From: an uncultured Clostridia bacterium
GTDB lineage: Bacteria > Bacillota > Clostridia > Lachnospirales > CAMVHY01
DNA length: 13,857 nucleotides
NCBI GenBank assembly: GCA_946415665.1
Contig: CAMKTI010000036.1
Span: 1 to 13,857 of the forward strand
Reading direction: 5' to 3'
This document shows, one piece after another, positions 1 through 6,603 of this stretch (the stretch's first letter is position 1; each line of letters starts with the position of its first letter). The position numbers were made by a program, and so were the translations under genes. Below the pieces are notes generated by a model that saw only the letters and a list, made by a program, of their open reading frames with translations, made no database searches and was not told the origin of the DNA.

Positions 1-845
1 TCTCTTAACTCATTTGAATCCCGTTGTGATTGTTTATTTAGGTTATCAAAAATACTCTTTACTATATTTTGCTTAAATTGTTCTTGTATAGCCAAATCTT
101 TGACTACCATAACCAAAAATACGTTGATTATATTTTCAGGTAATTTTTGTTTTTCAGCCAAATCCTCTAAAACGCGACTCGAAGATTTTTGTACGTATTC
201 ATCATCTTTTCCTGTTATTGCAATTGTCACTATTTTATAGATTTGGCTGTTGCTAAGCCTTGACAACTTAATTAAATATCCTAATATATGGTTTACTGAC
301 TGGCGATAGTCCGCTTTTAAAACCAATTGTTGCATAATTTTCAAAATTTCGTTGATATAGAATTCGCTCGATGCTGAATCCTTAATTAAACTGCTTAACT
401 TCTGCATTAGATCATTCACATTCTTTCGACGGTTTAGATCATTGCCTGCCTTATTAAGACTTTGTCGTGGATTGTCGATATATTTTGTTAGTTCGTTTAA
501 ACAACTACAAATCTCCATCTCACATCCTATTTCATCTGGTTGGTAAAATCCAGCATGAAGTTTTTTTGGATAGCTTGTTTTTTTTTCAGCTATACCGGTC
601 CAATTATTTTGATTTTTTTCATAGCGTTGATCAGGTCTGTAAAATTCATTATTTATAAAATTATCTTGTCTCTTGCTATAGATCAAATTGTTTGGTCTTT
701 CTTTGTTGCCGTAATAACTTTGTTTTTTTCCATATAACCTGCCCATTGTAAAAAAATTCTTGTCGCGTGAATTGCTTTCTATTTTTTCGTCAAACATTTT
801 ACCAAATTGACTCATTTGATATCCACGATCTTCACGTTTTTGCAT
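1..845 (-). CDS. Orphan helical protein, partial (C-terminus beyond left edge)
   Basis: An unbroken reading frame of 281 codons runs from ATG at 845 to the left edge without a stop. The start is chosen because it follows a GGAGTGGTG ribosome site and a good promoter (919-924 and 896-901). The first 100 residues are polar and rich in Asn, Lys, Tyr and Arg and look disordered. From about residue 105 the sequence becomes regular and leucine-rich, with successive amphipathic helices (for example LMQKLSSLIKD, ILKIMQQLVLKA, ILGYLIKLSRLS), so an alpha-helical or HEAT-like repeat domain is plausible. There is no signal peptide or membrane segment. I do not recognise the family. Its promoter box matches those of the other orphan genes in the window, so it may belong to the same regulon. 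Confidence is high that it is a gene and nil on its function. Confidence 0.8.
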   Translation of the reverse strand, partial: MQKREDRGYQMSQFGKMFDEKIESNSRDKNFFTMGRLYGKKQSYYGNKERPNNLIYSKRQDNFINNEFYRPDQRYEKNQNNWTGIAEKKTSYPKKLHAGFYQPDEIGCEMEICSCLNELTKYIDNPRQSLNKAGNDLNRRKNVNDLMQKLSSLIKDSASSEFYINEILKIMQQLVLKADYRQSVNHILGYLIKLSRLSNSQIYKIVTIAITGKDDEYVQKSSSRVLEDLAEKQKLPENIINVFLVMVVKDLAIQEQFKQNIVKSIFDNLNKQSQRDSNELR

Positions 846-878
846 AAATAACACCACTCCATTTTATATTTTATACAA

Positions 879-890
879 TTTGCGATCGCA
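879..890. promoter_or_regulatory. 12-bp palindrome TTGCGATCGCAA in the leader (candidate operator)
   Basis: A perfect 12-bp palindrome with a GCGATCGC core lies just downstream of the predicted -10 and before the ribosome site. GC-rich palindromes are rare in this AT-rich sequence, and the position suits a repressor site. The function is inferred. Confidence 0.35.
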
Positions 891-895
891 ATTTT

Positions 896-925
896 CTTTT
901 ATCCTAAAAAATATTATTTGTCAAG
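896..925 (-). promoter_or_regulatory. Promoter of the partial orphan gene, CTTGACAAATAA type
   Basis: On the minus strand, TTGACA (924-919) is followed after 17 bases by TAAAAG (901-896), about 50 bases before the start codon. The -35 lies in the box CTTGACAAATAA that recurs before the other orphan genes. Confidence 0.6.
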
Positions 926-999
926 ACTATTTCGTAAAAAAATATTTTGATACGATATATGGTCAGTTTTTTATTTATGTTTTGTTTTTATATAAAGCA

Positions 1000-1625
1000 A
1001 AAAAAATTATTTAGGCAGCATTTACATAAAAAGCAAATTAATAATAAAAGCAAGGGAGATAGTAGAGATATAAAAATAGGATCAAGTTTATCATAACGAG
1101 TAAAAACTTTTCTAAAGCATTTTAATCTAAGGAAATATCGCTCAATATTGTCGCGCTTTTATCATAGCGTCATAGCGTCAAGGTAACTTACGATTTTTTT
1201 TTAGGTGGAACAACGGTCTTAAACCCGTGATTTTTGGCTAAAACTAAAGTTTTATCATCTTTGCAAGCTCTGTCTATCAGGAGATAATTATTATTTTTGG
1301 AATATATGGATTCAATCAACTTTCTTCCTTCGGGAGCACTGTGAAAATTACCAGGAGACAAACGAAAAACAACTGGACATAAATATGTACAACTATAGAT
1401 GTAATTTTGTTGCCAGACTCTTTTTTGGAGGTCCAATGCTTTGTTCCTGATTATTTTTATTCTTGTTTGCATTTGGACTCACCTTTATGCTAGTGTTATC
1501 AATAAAAAGTGTATAATCTTCTTTATTAAGTAGCTTTTGTTTTTTCATAATTTCTGAGATAAGGTTAAAAAAAAAGCAATCGCTTTCGCAATTGCACCGC
1601 TCTTCGACCATCTACTAAATCTCAT
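1000..1625 (-). pseudogene. IS5-family (IS427/IS1031 type) transposase remnant
   Basis: Pieces of one DDE transposase lie in three frames on the minus strand. From ATG 1625 comes MRFSRWSKSGAIAKAIAFF, the helix after the usual N-terminal domain. After a frameshift comes LFIDNTSIKV, the first catalytic Asp strand, ending in ATKLHL. Another shift gives RLSPGNFHSA, the second catalytic strand LLIDRACKDD and TVVPPKK. After stops comes the C-terminal block IERYFLRLKCFRKVFTRYDK, which holds the catalytic Glu. The N-terminal ~60 residues typical of the family are missing. The remnant abuts the stop codon of the 607-residue gene, which lies only 6 bases upstream. It is clearly inactive because of several frameshifts, stops and a truncation. 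Terminal inverted repeats were not identified. A 9-base tandem duplication (ATAGCGTC unit) lies inside at about 1163-1180. Confidence 0.85.
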
Positions 1626-1630
1626 ATTTG

Positions 1631-3454
1631 TCACTTGTTATTCCCTTGATTAATGTTCGGCTCAATTTCATTAATATCACAAAAACTTGCTGGTACTTCT
1701 TTACCACTTTTTTCACTTGTGTCATTTTTTTGTTCATTATTAATGTTTAGCTCAATTTCATTAATATTATAAAGATATGCTGGCGCTTCTCCGCTTTTAT
1801 CACTTGTGTTATTTTTTTGCTTATTTTCTTGTGCTTTTAATATTTCTTCCAAAGTCGGCAAATCCAGCTCATAATCACTATACAACGCAGCGGGTGCAGC
1901 ATCGTCATCTGGCTTCCCCATTTGTTCATCCATTGGTTTATCAATTTTAATGACGCCATCTGTAACCAAATTTGCAATCTGATTATTATTTGTATTGATT
2001 TCCTTTTCTTTTTGTGATTCCATTTTTGTTTTATATTCCTTTATTGCATCGTAAAGTCTTTTCATTTGCGCTTTTTTATTTTCTTCCTTGCGAATTCTTT
2101 CCTTTTCAAGTTTTTCAAGTTTACGTTCGTACTTTTGCCATGCTTGCCTTAAAGTAGAACTTGCTTCATTTACATACTTCAAACATCGTTCAGTGTACAA
2201 CCTATATTCTTTATATTTGTAGTATGACATACCATTAATGGTCACGCTTTGTGCCATCTCGTTGAACCTACTGCAAGCCTCAATATATTCATCGATTTTC
2301 TTGAATATCGTATTACGTTCCACAATCAAATTTGTCAAATACAAGTTTGTACCGATAGATATTATGGCCATTATAACACAAAAAATAGAAAACTCACAAA
2401 TAACAAAAATCAAAGCAAACAAGAACGAAGCTAATAAAGAACATCTAACAATTTTTTCACCGGATATGGAATAAAAAAGTTTTTGTTTAGTGTTTTTGTT
2501 TTGCTGGAAGATATCGATACAAAAAAAGTAATACATAAACACAAGAACTTTTTGCTTCCAGTCTAAAATATTCATACGAAGCAAATTAGATTTTTTCAGC
2601 TGCATAAGATTATCCAAAAGATCGCTTTCAAAATAAAACAATGTATTTCCATTCTTATTAAAAAATGACTTTATAGTGTTAAAACTGCGATCGTTTTTGG
2701 TAAGGAAATGAGGCAATGAATTACCCGTATGATAAATAAAATTCGCCGATTTGGATAAAAACTCGAGCTTATTGCAAACATTTTGTTTTTCCATTCTATC
2801 TATACGATTTTGACAAATATCCATGAACATCGTCCGAAATTTTTGTTTATATTTTGTAGTTTTGCTCATTTCAATGTTGAGCATGCCATCCTCTTGCCAA
2901 TGATATTTCATCATCTTGGTCAAAAAATCTTTCTCGAAAAAAACTTTTGGAACATAGCCATTTGAAAACATCTTTTTTTCGTTTTCTGACAAATCTAAAT
3001 ACAAACGAAGATATGGAAACCGCTTTAATATTTTAAACTGATTCTCTTCTGATACATTTTCGTCTACCAACATACTATCATAAAGATTCTGAAAATCTTC
3101 TTTAGCAACTCCTAAATGGCAAAACAAAAGCCACTTTAATTTATTAATTTTGCGTTGATTATTCGATATATTCGTATATTTTTCTAAATCTTCATCCGTA
3201 AATTTATTTTTCTCTGTTTTGTCCGGAATTTTTTTATCTTCAATTTTAATTTCACTCAGATTTATAGCATATGCCTTAAGGTTTTCTTCATTAAGTCCTT
3301 TCACCGCATCCAAAATATCATTTTTATCCATATTTACAAATTTTATATCGGAATTTAGTATCAAACGATCCTGATCTTGAAAACATTTTACAAGTGAATT
3401 TATAGTTTTACCAACTCGTGATTTTTTATCAGAATCTCCTTGTATCTGCTGCAT
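1631..3454 (-). CDS. Orphan membrane protein, 607 aa, with coiled-coil and repeated C-terminal tail
   Basis: ATG at 3454 follows a GGAGAG ribosome site. Residues 1-330 are charged, helical and soluble-looking. Two adjacent hydrophobic helices follow at about 336-354 and 355-378, with a weaker hydrophobic stretch at 303-315, so the protein probably sits in the membrane as a hairpin. Residues 436-486 are highly charged (KYERKLEKLEKERIRKEE) and predict a coiled coil. The tail from about 545 holds two copies of a ~29-residue unit (QKNNTSDKSG...YLYNINEIELNIN and QKNDTSEKSG...FCDINEIEPNIN). There is no signal peptide and I do not recognise the family. It has its own promoter, related to that of the other orphans, and an inverted repeat in its leader. 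The 101/209-residue locus has a similar layout: charged N-part, membrane hairpin, charged tail. An IS5 remnant follows its stop immediately, so the native C-terminus might have been altered. Confidence 0.85.
   Translation of the reverse strand: MQQIQGDSDKKSRVGKTINSLVKCFQDQDRLILNSDIKFVNMDKNDILDAVKGLNEENLKAYAINLSEIKIEDKKIPDKTEKNKFTDEDLEKYTNISNNQRKINKLKWLLFCHLGVAKEDFQNLYDSMLVDENVSEENQFKILKRFPYLRLYLDLSENEKKMFSNGYVPKVFFEKDFLTKMMKYHWQEDGMLNIEMSKTTKYKQKFRTMFMDICQNRIDRMEKQNVCNKLEFLSKSANFIYHTGNSLPHFLTKNDRSFNTIKSFFNKNGNTLFYFESDLLDNLMQLKKSNLLRMNILDWKQKVLVFMYYFFCIDIFQQNKNTKQKLFYSISGEKIVRCSLLASFLFALIFVICEFSIFCVIMAIISIGTNLYLTNLIVERNTIFKKIDEYIEACSRFNEMAQSVTINGMSYYKYKEYRLYTERCLKYVNEASSTLRQAWQKYERKLEKLEKERIRKEENKKAQMKRLYDAIKEYKTKMESQKEKEINTNNNQIANLVTDGVIKIDKPMDEQMGKPDDDAAPAALYSDYELDLPTLEEILKAQENKQKNNTSDKSGEAPAYLYNINEIELNINNEQKNDTSEKSGKEVPASFCDINEIEPNINQGNNK
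1651..1822 (-). repeat. Two tandem ~87-base coding repeats in the 607-aa gene tail
   Basis: Two adjacent units (about 1739-1822 and 1651-1737) encode the same pattern: QKN(N/D)TS(D/E)KSG, then a hydrophobic triplet, then NINEIEL/DINEIEP plus NIN. The DNA is similar as well: CTCAATTTCATTAATAT occurs in both. Confidence 0.75.
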
Positions 3455-3489
3455 GGTAACACACTCTCCTTTTTTGTATAAACATAAAC

Positions 3490-3515
3490 CATTGTTTTAA
3501 TGAAATAAAACAATG
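3490..3515. promoter_or_regulatory. Perfect inverted repeat in the leader of the 607-aa gene
   Basis: CATTGTTTTA and TAAAACAATG form a perfect 10-bp inverted repeat around a 6-base centre, between the -10 and the ribosome site. It has no T-run, so it is not a terminator. It could be an operator or a 5' stabilising hairpin. Confidence 0.5.
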
Positions 3516-3522
3516 TGCATTA

Positions 3523-3552
3523 ATTCTAAAACAAAATTTTTTATTTATCAAA
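3523..3552 (-). promoter_or_regulatory. Promoter of the 607-aa gene, TTGATAAATAA variant
   Basis: TTGATA (3551-3546), a 17-base spacer and TAGAAT (3528-3523) on the minus strand. The -35 box differs by one base from the CTTGACAAATAA core (TTTGATAAATAA here counts the flank). It lies right after the end of the upstream pseudogene. Confidence 0.6.
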
Positions 3553-3565
3553 TAAAATTCTTGTA

Positions 3566-3809
3566 CTAATTAAAGTTTCTAATCTCTTCAATGCCAGTCA
3601 AATATGAAGTACTACAATTATTGCTATCGAGATTTGAAAGCATTTGCTTACATTGTATTTTTTGAAATGTTGCGCTACTCGCAACTGTGAGTCTAATGCC
3701 TTCTTCCTAAACATAGCGAAAGGCAATCAAATCATAATCGTAAAGATACTTATAAAGTTACACCATTGCTCTATTTTTTCCAGACTCAGTTTATTTTGTG
3801 TTTACACAT
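3566..3809 (-). pseudogene. Decayed paralogue of the 101-aa ORF
   Basis: The stretch aligns with the 101-residue ORF at 4638-4943 along most of its length but is broken. ATG at 3809 (after AAGGAG) meets TGA after seven codons. The homologous frame then resumes as EKIEQWCNF, matching EKINQWSEF, and breaks again. The end reads FQKIQCKQMLSNLDSNN then SYLTGIEEIRNFN and stops (3566), against IQKEHCERMLSNLNNNN and FYLTDIEEIKNIN in the intact copy. The promoter and leader remain intact. The coding part has diverged far more than the region upstream, which is identical over 96 bp to that of the other copy. Confidence 0.8.
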
Positions 3810-3850
3810 CAATCACTCCTTAAAAAAATAAAATTTATAAACAAAAAAAT

Positions 3851-3895
3851 GACGTCATTTAATCCGACGTCATTTAATCCGACGTCATTTAATCC
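3851..3895 (-). repeat. Three perfect 15-bp tandem repeats with GACGTC cores (leader of pseudogene)
   Basis: The plus-strand unit GACGTCATTTAATCC occurs three times without change, between the promoter and the ribosome site. On the minus strand each unit creates a micro-ORF, ATG ACG TCG GAT TAA, with stop and next start overlapping, and GGAGG lies 5 bases before the first ATG. AAATGACGTC in the second-to-last unit can pair with GACGTCATTT in the last, giving a 10-bp stem and 9-base loop followed by a run of T: a terminator-like shape. It could act as an operator array or an attenuator. Confidence 0.6.
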
Positions 3896-3905
3896 TCCAT
3901 GAAAT

Positions 3906-4001
3906 TTATTTTAAAACAAAAATTTTTATTTGTCAAGAGGTAATTCAAATTTTTTTATAAAATTGTTGAATTAAATTGTTTGCATATAAAATTTTTCTCA
4001 C
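3906..4001 (-). repeat. 96-bp perfect direct repeat, copy A (contains promoter)
   Basis: This stretch is identical, base for base, to 5025-5120. It holds the CTTGACAAATAA promoter (-35 at 3936-3931, 17-base spacer, TAAAAT at 3913-3908) and about 65 bases upstream of it. That upstream part includes the direct repeat AACAATTT...AACAATTT with 13-bp period. Similarity continues more weakly through the hairpin at 4060-4079. Confidence 0.85.
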
Positions 4002-4023
4002 ACATTACTTTTTTAAAAAAGTT

Positions 4024-4653
4024 TCATATGTAACATAAATTTTTATCGTAAAAAAAACGCCGTCGGTTTTTGCCGACGGTTTTTTTATTACGATGATTTT
4101 TAGCTATCAATCTCATTTTCACTTTTTTTTTCCCTTTATTTTCTTCGATGTTGATTATGTTTTCTGTTTCTTTTTCTTGAATATCGTTGATTTTATTGAC
4201 CACAGATTTAGGCTGTTTTGCTTGATCAAGATATCTCATAATCTCGTTGTAGGTATTGACAAATTCTTCTTGATATTCAACATCTTCTTTATATCTTCTC
4301 AAACCAACATGAATACAACTTGCTAACACAAACAAACCGTAAACAATTGCTGCTGCAACTAAAAAATAAAGTGATAAGTTTAAAACAATGGCACAAACAA
4401 GAGCCGCGACAGCAAATAAATTCAAAATTCCCATCAAAATTTTTATCGGTGGCTTTGTTTTGGACGGAAAAAACCAATACACACCGATAAGTGACAAAAA
4501 CGCCAATCCAATTGTTGCTCTAATAGAAATCGGTTTTATTTCACCATTTATAACTTCCAATCTCCATTTTAAATATTCGCGATTCGTCATTTTTTTAAAT
4601 CTGCTATCTTTCTCAAGATCTTTACTAAATAATGAATTTACACGTGAGTGCAT
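4024..4653 (-). CDS. Orphan membrane protein, 209 aa (probably the 3' part of a split gene)
   Basis: Residues ~45-62, ~73-91 and ~93-115 are hydrophobic (GLAFLSLIGVYWFF, LMGILNLFAVAALV, LYFLVAAAIVYGLF), so about three membrane helices are likely. A charged helical region and a basic tail (KGKKKVKMRL, NHRNKK) follow. ATG 4653 lacks a close ribosome site and overlaps the end of the 101-residue ORF by 16 bases. The same frame stays open upstream of this ATG for 14 codons (reading YFEGDKDSPDYKA), which looks like protein. The likely explanation is that the two ORFs were one gene of ~300 codons, now joined only by a frameshift or by coupling. The last codons run through a bidirectional terminator hairpin and into the duplicated segment. 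The family is not recognised. Confidence 0.65.
   Translation of the reverse strand: MHSRVNSLFSKDLEKDSRFKKMTNREYLKWRLEVINGEIKPISIRATIGLAFLSLIGVYWFFPSKTKPPIKILMGILNLFAVAALVCAIVLNLSLYFLVAAAIVYGLFVLASCIHVGLRRYKEDVEYQEEFVNTYNEIMRYLDQAKQPKSVVNKINDIQEKETENIINIEENKGKKKVKMRLIAKNHRNKKTVGKNRRRFFYDKNLCYI
4060..4079. terminator. Bidirectional Rho-independent terminator
   Basis: A perfect 7-bp stem CCGTCGG/CCGACGG with a 6-base loop, flanked by T-runs on both strands (plus 4080-4087, minus about 4058-4050). It overlaps the last codons of the 209-residue ORF and corresponds to the hairpin at 5182-5203. Confidence 0.8.
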
Positions 4654-4943
4654 AGCTTTATAATCAGGTGAGTCCTTATCGCCTTCAAAATATTGATATT
4701 AATGTTTTTAATTTCTTCAATATCGGTCAAATAGAAGGCATTATGATTATTATTATTGAGATTTGAAAGCATTCGCTCACAATGTTCTTTTTGAATTTTT
4801 TTGTTATTCGCAATAGCGAATTGGTTAGGTGATTCTTGCAGTAAACTAGGAAAAGCCATCAAATCATGCTCATAAAGATAACTTGATATAAATTCACTCC
4901 ATTGATTTATTTTTTCCTCATCTATTTCATTTTTTGTTTGCAT
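4638..4943 (-). CDS. Orphan small protein, 101 aa (probably the 5' part of a split gene)
   Basis: ATG 4943 follows AAGGAG with 8-base spacing, and the promoter at 5027-5055 is strong. The protein is polar and helical with no signal peptide: EKINQWSEFISSYLYEHD, then an Asn-rich LSNLNNNNHNAFYL and DIEEIKNININ. The last ~14 residues (ILKAIRTHL onward) look less natural than the other frame, which reads FEGDKDSPDYKA into the 209-residue ORF, so a frameshift at about 4690-4700 is suspected. A paralogous decayed copy lies at 3566-3809 and ends just after IEEIRNFN. The segment LSNLNNNNHNAFYLTDIEEIK faintly resembles VKGLNEENLKAYAINLSEIK near the N-terminus of the 607-residue protein. The family is not recognised. 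Confidence 0.65.
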   Translation of the reverse strand: MQTKNEIDEEKINQWSEFISSYLYEHDLMAFPSLLQESPNQFAIANNKKIQKEHCERMLSNLNNNNHNAFYLTDIEEIKNININILKAIRTHLIIKLCTHV

Positions 4944-4985
4944 ATTAATCTCTCCTTAAAAAATAAAATCTATAAACAAAAAAAT

Positions 4986-5013
4986 GACGTTATTTAACGC
5001 GACGTTATTTAAC
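4986..5013 (-). repeat. Two 15-bp tandem repeats GACGTTATTTAAC in the leader
   Basis: Units at 4986-5000 and 5001-5013 correspond in position to the triple GACGTC repeat of the paralogous leader. The core is GACGTT instead, so the micro-ORF start codons are absent and the palindromes imperfect. Confidence 0.6.
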
Positions 5014-5024
5014 TCCTCTAATAA

Positions 5025-5120
5025 TTATTTTAAAACAAAAATTTTTATTTGTCAAGAGGTAATTCAAATTTTTTTATAAAATTGTTGAATTAAATTGTTT
5101 GCATATAAAATTTTTCTCAC
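5025..5120 (-). repeat. 96-bp perfect direct repeat, copy B (contains promoter of the 101/209-aa locus)
   Basis: Identical to 3906-4001. The promoter is TTGACA (5055-5050), 17-base spacer, TAAAAT (5032-5027), with the CTTGACAAATAA box at 5056-5045. The promoter lies just after the stop of the SpoIID gene. Confidence 0.85.
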
Positions 5121-5132
5121 GTATCATTTCTT

Positions 5133-6560
5133 TTAAAAAAAGTTTTTATATGTATCATAAATTTTTATCGCAAAAAAAAACGCCGCCGGTTTTTGCCGAC
5201 GACTTTTTATTTGTACACCCGAATAATAATATTTTATTATCTCGTCAAATTTAAAACCTGATTCTGCCAAAAATTTTGCTCCGAATTGACTCATTCCAAC
5301 CCCGTGACCATATCCCTTTCCAAAAATTTTTATCGCGCAATCCAATTCATTATTCTCATCTAAAAAATTTTGCGTTTCCAAATCAAACATTCGACTTTCA
5401 AGAATTTGTCCATTTCCCAACTTAAAAAAACTTCGTATTTCTTCTTTAGCCAAAATTTTTTCTCCTTGACTTCCAATTAATAATAATTTATTAACTCTTC
5501 CGCTCGGCGCATTTTCTAAAATTTTACACTCAATAATATTTCCGATATCAATATTTTTTTGTGCCAACATTTTTTTTATTTGCGAGCTCAAAAATTCATG
5601 CGACCAAGTTTTATTTTCTTCCGTTAAGGTCAAATCATTTTTTTTGCTTCTTAGATAATCAACTTTATTAACCCAAACATTTTCAGAATTTTCTGTTGCG
5701 CCACCACTACTTGAAAAAAAAACCGCGTCAATTAAATCATCGCCATAATATATATATAAATCATTTGTTTCTTTAATTATTTTTTCCAAATCACCAAAAT
5801 TTTTATCAAATCCTTTATAAATTTGACAATGCCCACAATCACACAAATCATAATTTTTATGTGGCTTATTTTTAATTTTTTTTGTCAAATACGTTCTTAA
5901 AACAATCGCCTGTGATTTTAAAGCTTCTTTATGCCAATTAAAAGGCATTTCTGTTCCAAGAACACAAGATAAATATCTATCAAAATCCAAATTATTTACG
6001 GCGACAATTTTTTTTGCATCCGCATCATAATTAAATTCTAAATTACCGCAATATTTTCTATTTCCAAATTCAATTAAATCATCGTTCTCAGTTTTTATTT
6101 TAAATTTATCGCAATCAAATAAAATTACATCTTCGCCATTATCCACGCAAAACATTTTTTTCCCGTTGGCATTAATTATTTCATCATCTTGATTTAATAT
6201 CGACGTTTTTGTTCTTTCTGTACACAAAAAAAATAAATCAACATTGGCGACATAAATCATCGTTTTTAAATTATTTTTTGCCAGTTCTTTTTTTGATTGC
6301 AAAATATCCTTGTAGGACGAAAAAATTTTTCCCAATTTTAAATCAAAACTATCTATCACATTTATTTTAAAATTTGTTTTCGTTTCAATCGGACAATCAA
6401 TAAATTTATCTTTTATCCCGATATAAATTTTTTTGTTTTTTATAACCATATCTTTTTGAGATTCAAGTCCAATTCTCACTGTTTGACTCTCCGCAAATAT
6501 AAATTTTGCTGGAAATAAAAATATGGCGATACAAACAATCGCAAATAAAAATTTTTTCAT
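5133..6560 (-). CDS. spoIID: SpoIID/LytB-family lytic transglycosylase
   Basis: SpoIID cleaves glycan strands with a catalytic Glu; in spore formers it works with SpoIIP in engulfment, and relatives act in vegetative wall turnover. ATG 6560 is preferred over upstream in-frame starts because it gives a classical signal sequence (MKKFLFAIVCIAIFLF..FAES, residues 1-24) and has AGGAGG 12 bases upstream. The SpoIID core spans ~175-450: LDFDRYLSCVLGTEMPFNWH (catalytic Glu 204), EALKSQAIVLRTYL, CDCGHCQIYKG (C240, C242, C245), SSSGGATENSENVW, and the C-terminal GYGHGVGMSQFGAKFLAESG and IIKYYYSGVQI. At 475 residues it is longer than B. subtilis SpoIID because of an extended N-terminal part. The last 24 residues, after GVQI, are atypical: they read through the terminator hairpin and are basic and aromatic. 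Its role in sporulation is not provable here, since no other sporulation gene is in view. Confidence 0.9.
   Translation of the reverse strand: MKKFLFAIVCIAIFLFPAKFIFAESQTVRIGLESQKDMVIKNKKIYIGIKDKFIDCPIETKTNFKINVIDSFDLKLGKIFSSYKDILQSKKELAKNNLKTMIYVANVDLFFLCTERTKTSILNQDDEIINANGKKMFCVDNGEDVILFDCDKFKIKTENDDLIEFGNRKYCGNLEFNYDADAKKIVAVNNLDFDRYLSCVLGTEMPFNWHKEALKSQAIVLRTYLTKKIKNKPHKNYDLCDCGHCQIYKGFDKNFGDLEKIIKETNDLYIYYGDDLIDAVFFSSSGGATENSENVWVNKVDYLRSKKNDLTLTEENKTWSHEFLSSQIKKMLAQKNIDIGNIIECKILENAPSGRVNKLLLIGSQGEKILAKEEIRSFFKLGNGQILESRMFDLETQNFLDENNELDCAIKIFGKGYGHGVGMSQFGAKFLAESGFKFDEIIKYYYSGVQIKSRRQKPAAFFFAIKIYDTYKNFF
5182..5203 (-). terminator. Rho-independent terminator inside the 3' end of the SpoIID gene
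   Basis: On the minus strand GTCGTCGG and CCGGCGGC form an 8-bp stem with two G-T pairs around a CAAAAA loop, followed by GTTTTTTTTT. It lies within the last codons of the gene, about 50-70 bases before the stop codon, and is the duplicate of the hairpin at 4060-4079. Confidence 0.75.
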
Positions 6561-6603
6561 ACCAAAAACATTCCTCCTATAAAAAAAAGTAAGACAAAAG
6601 CCC

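Noticed and set aside
467..737. Plus-strand ORFs of 63 and 65 residues
   Set aside because: They overlap the long open minus-strand frame (1-845), which has a promoter and ribosome site; the plus frames have neither.
3851..3895. Short regular repeats that might be a CRISPR array
   Set aside because: The unit is 15 bp, contiguous and without spacers; it is a tandem repeat.
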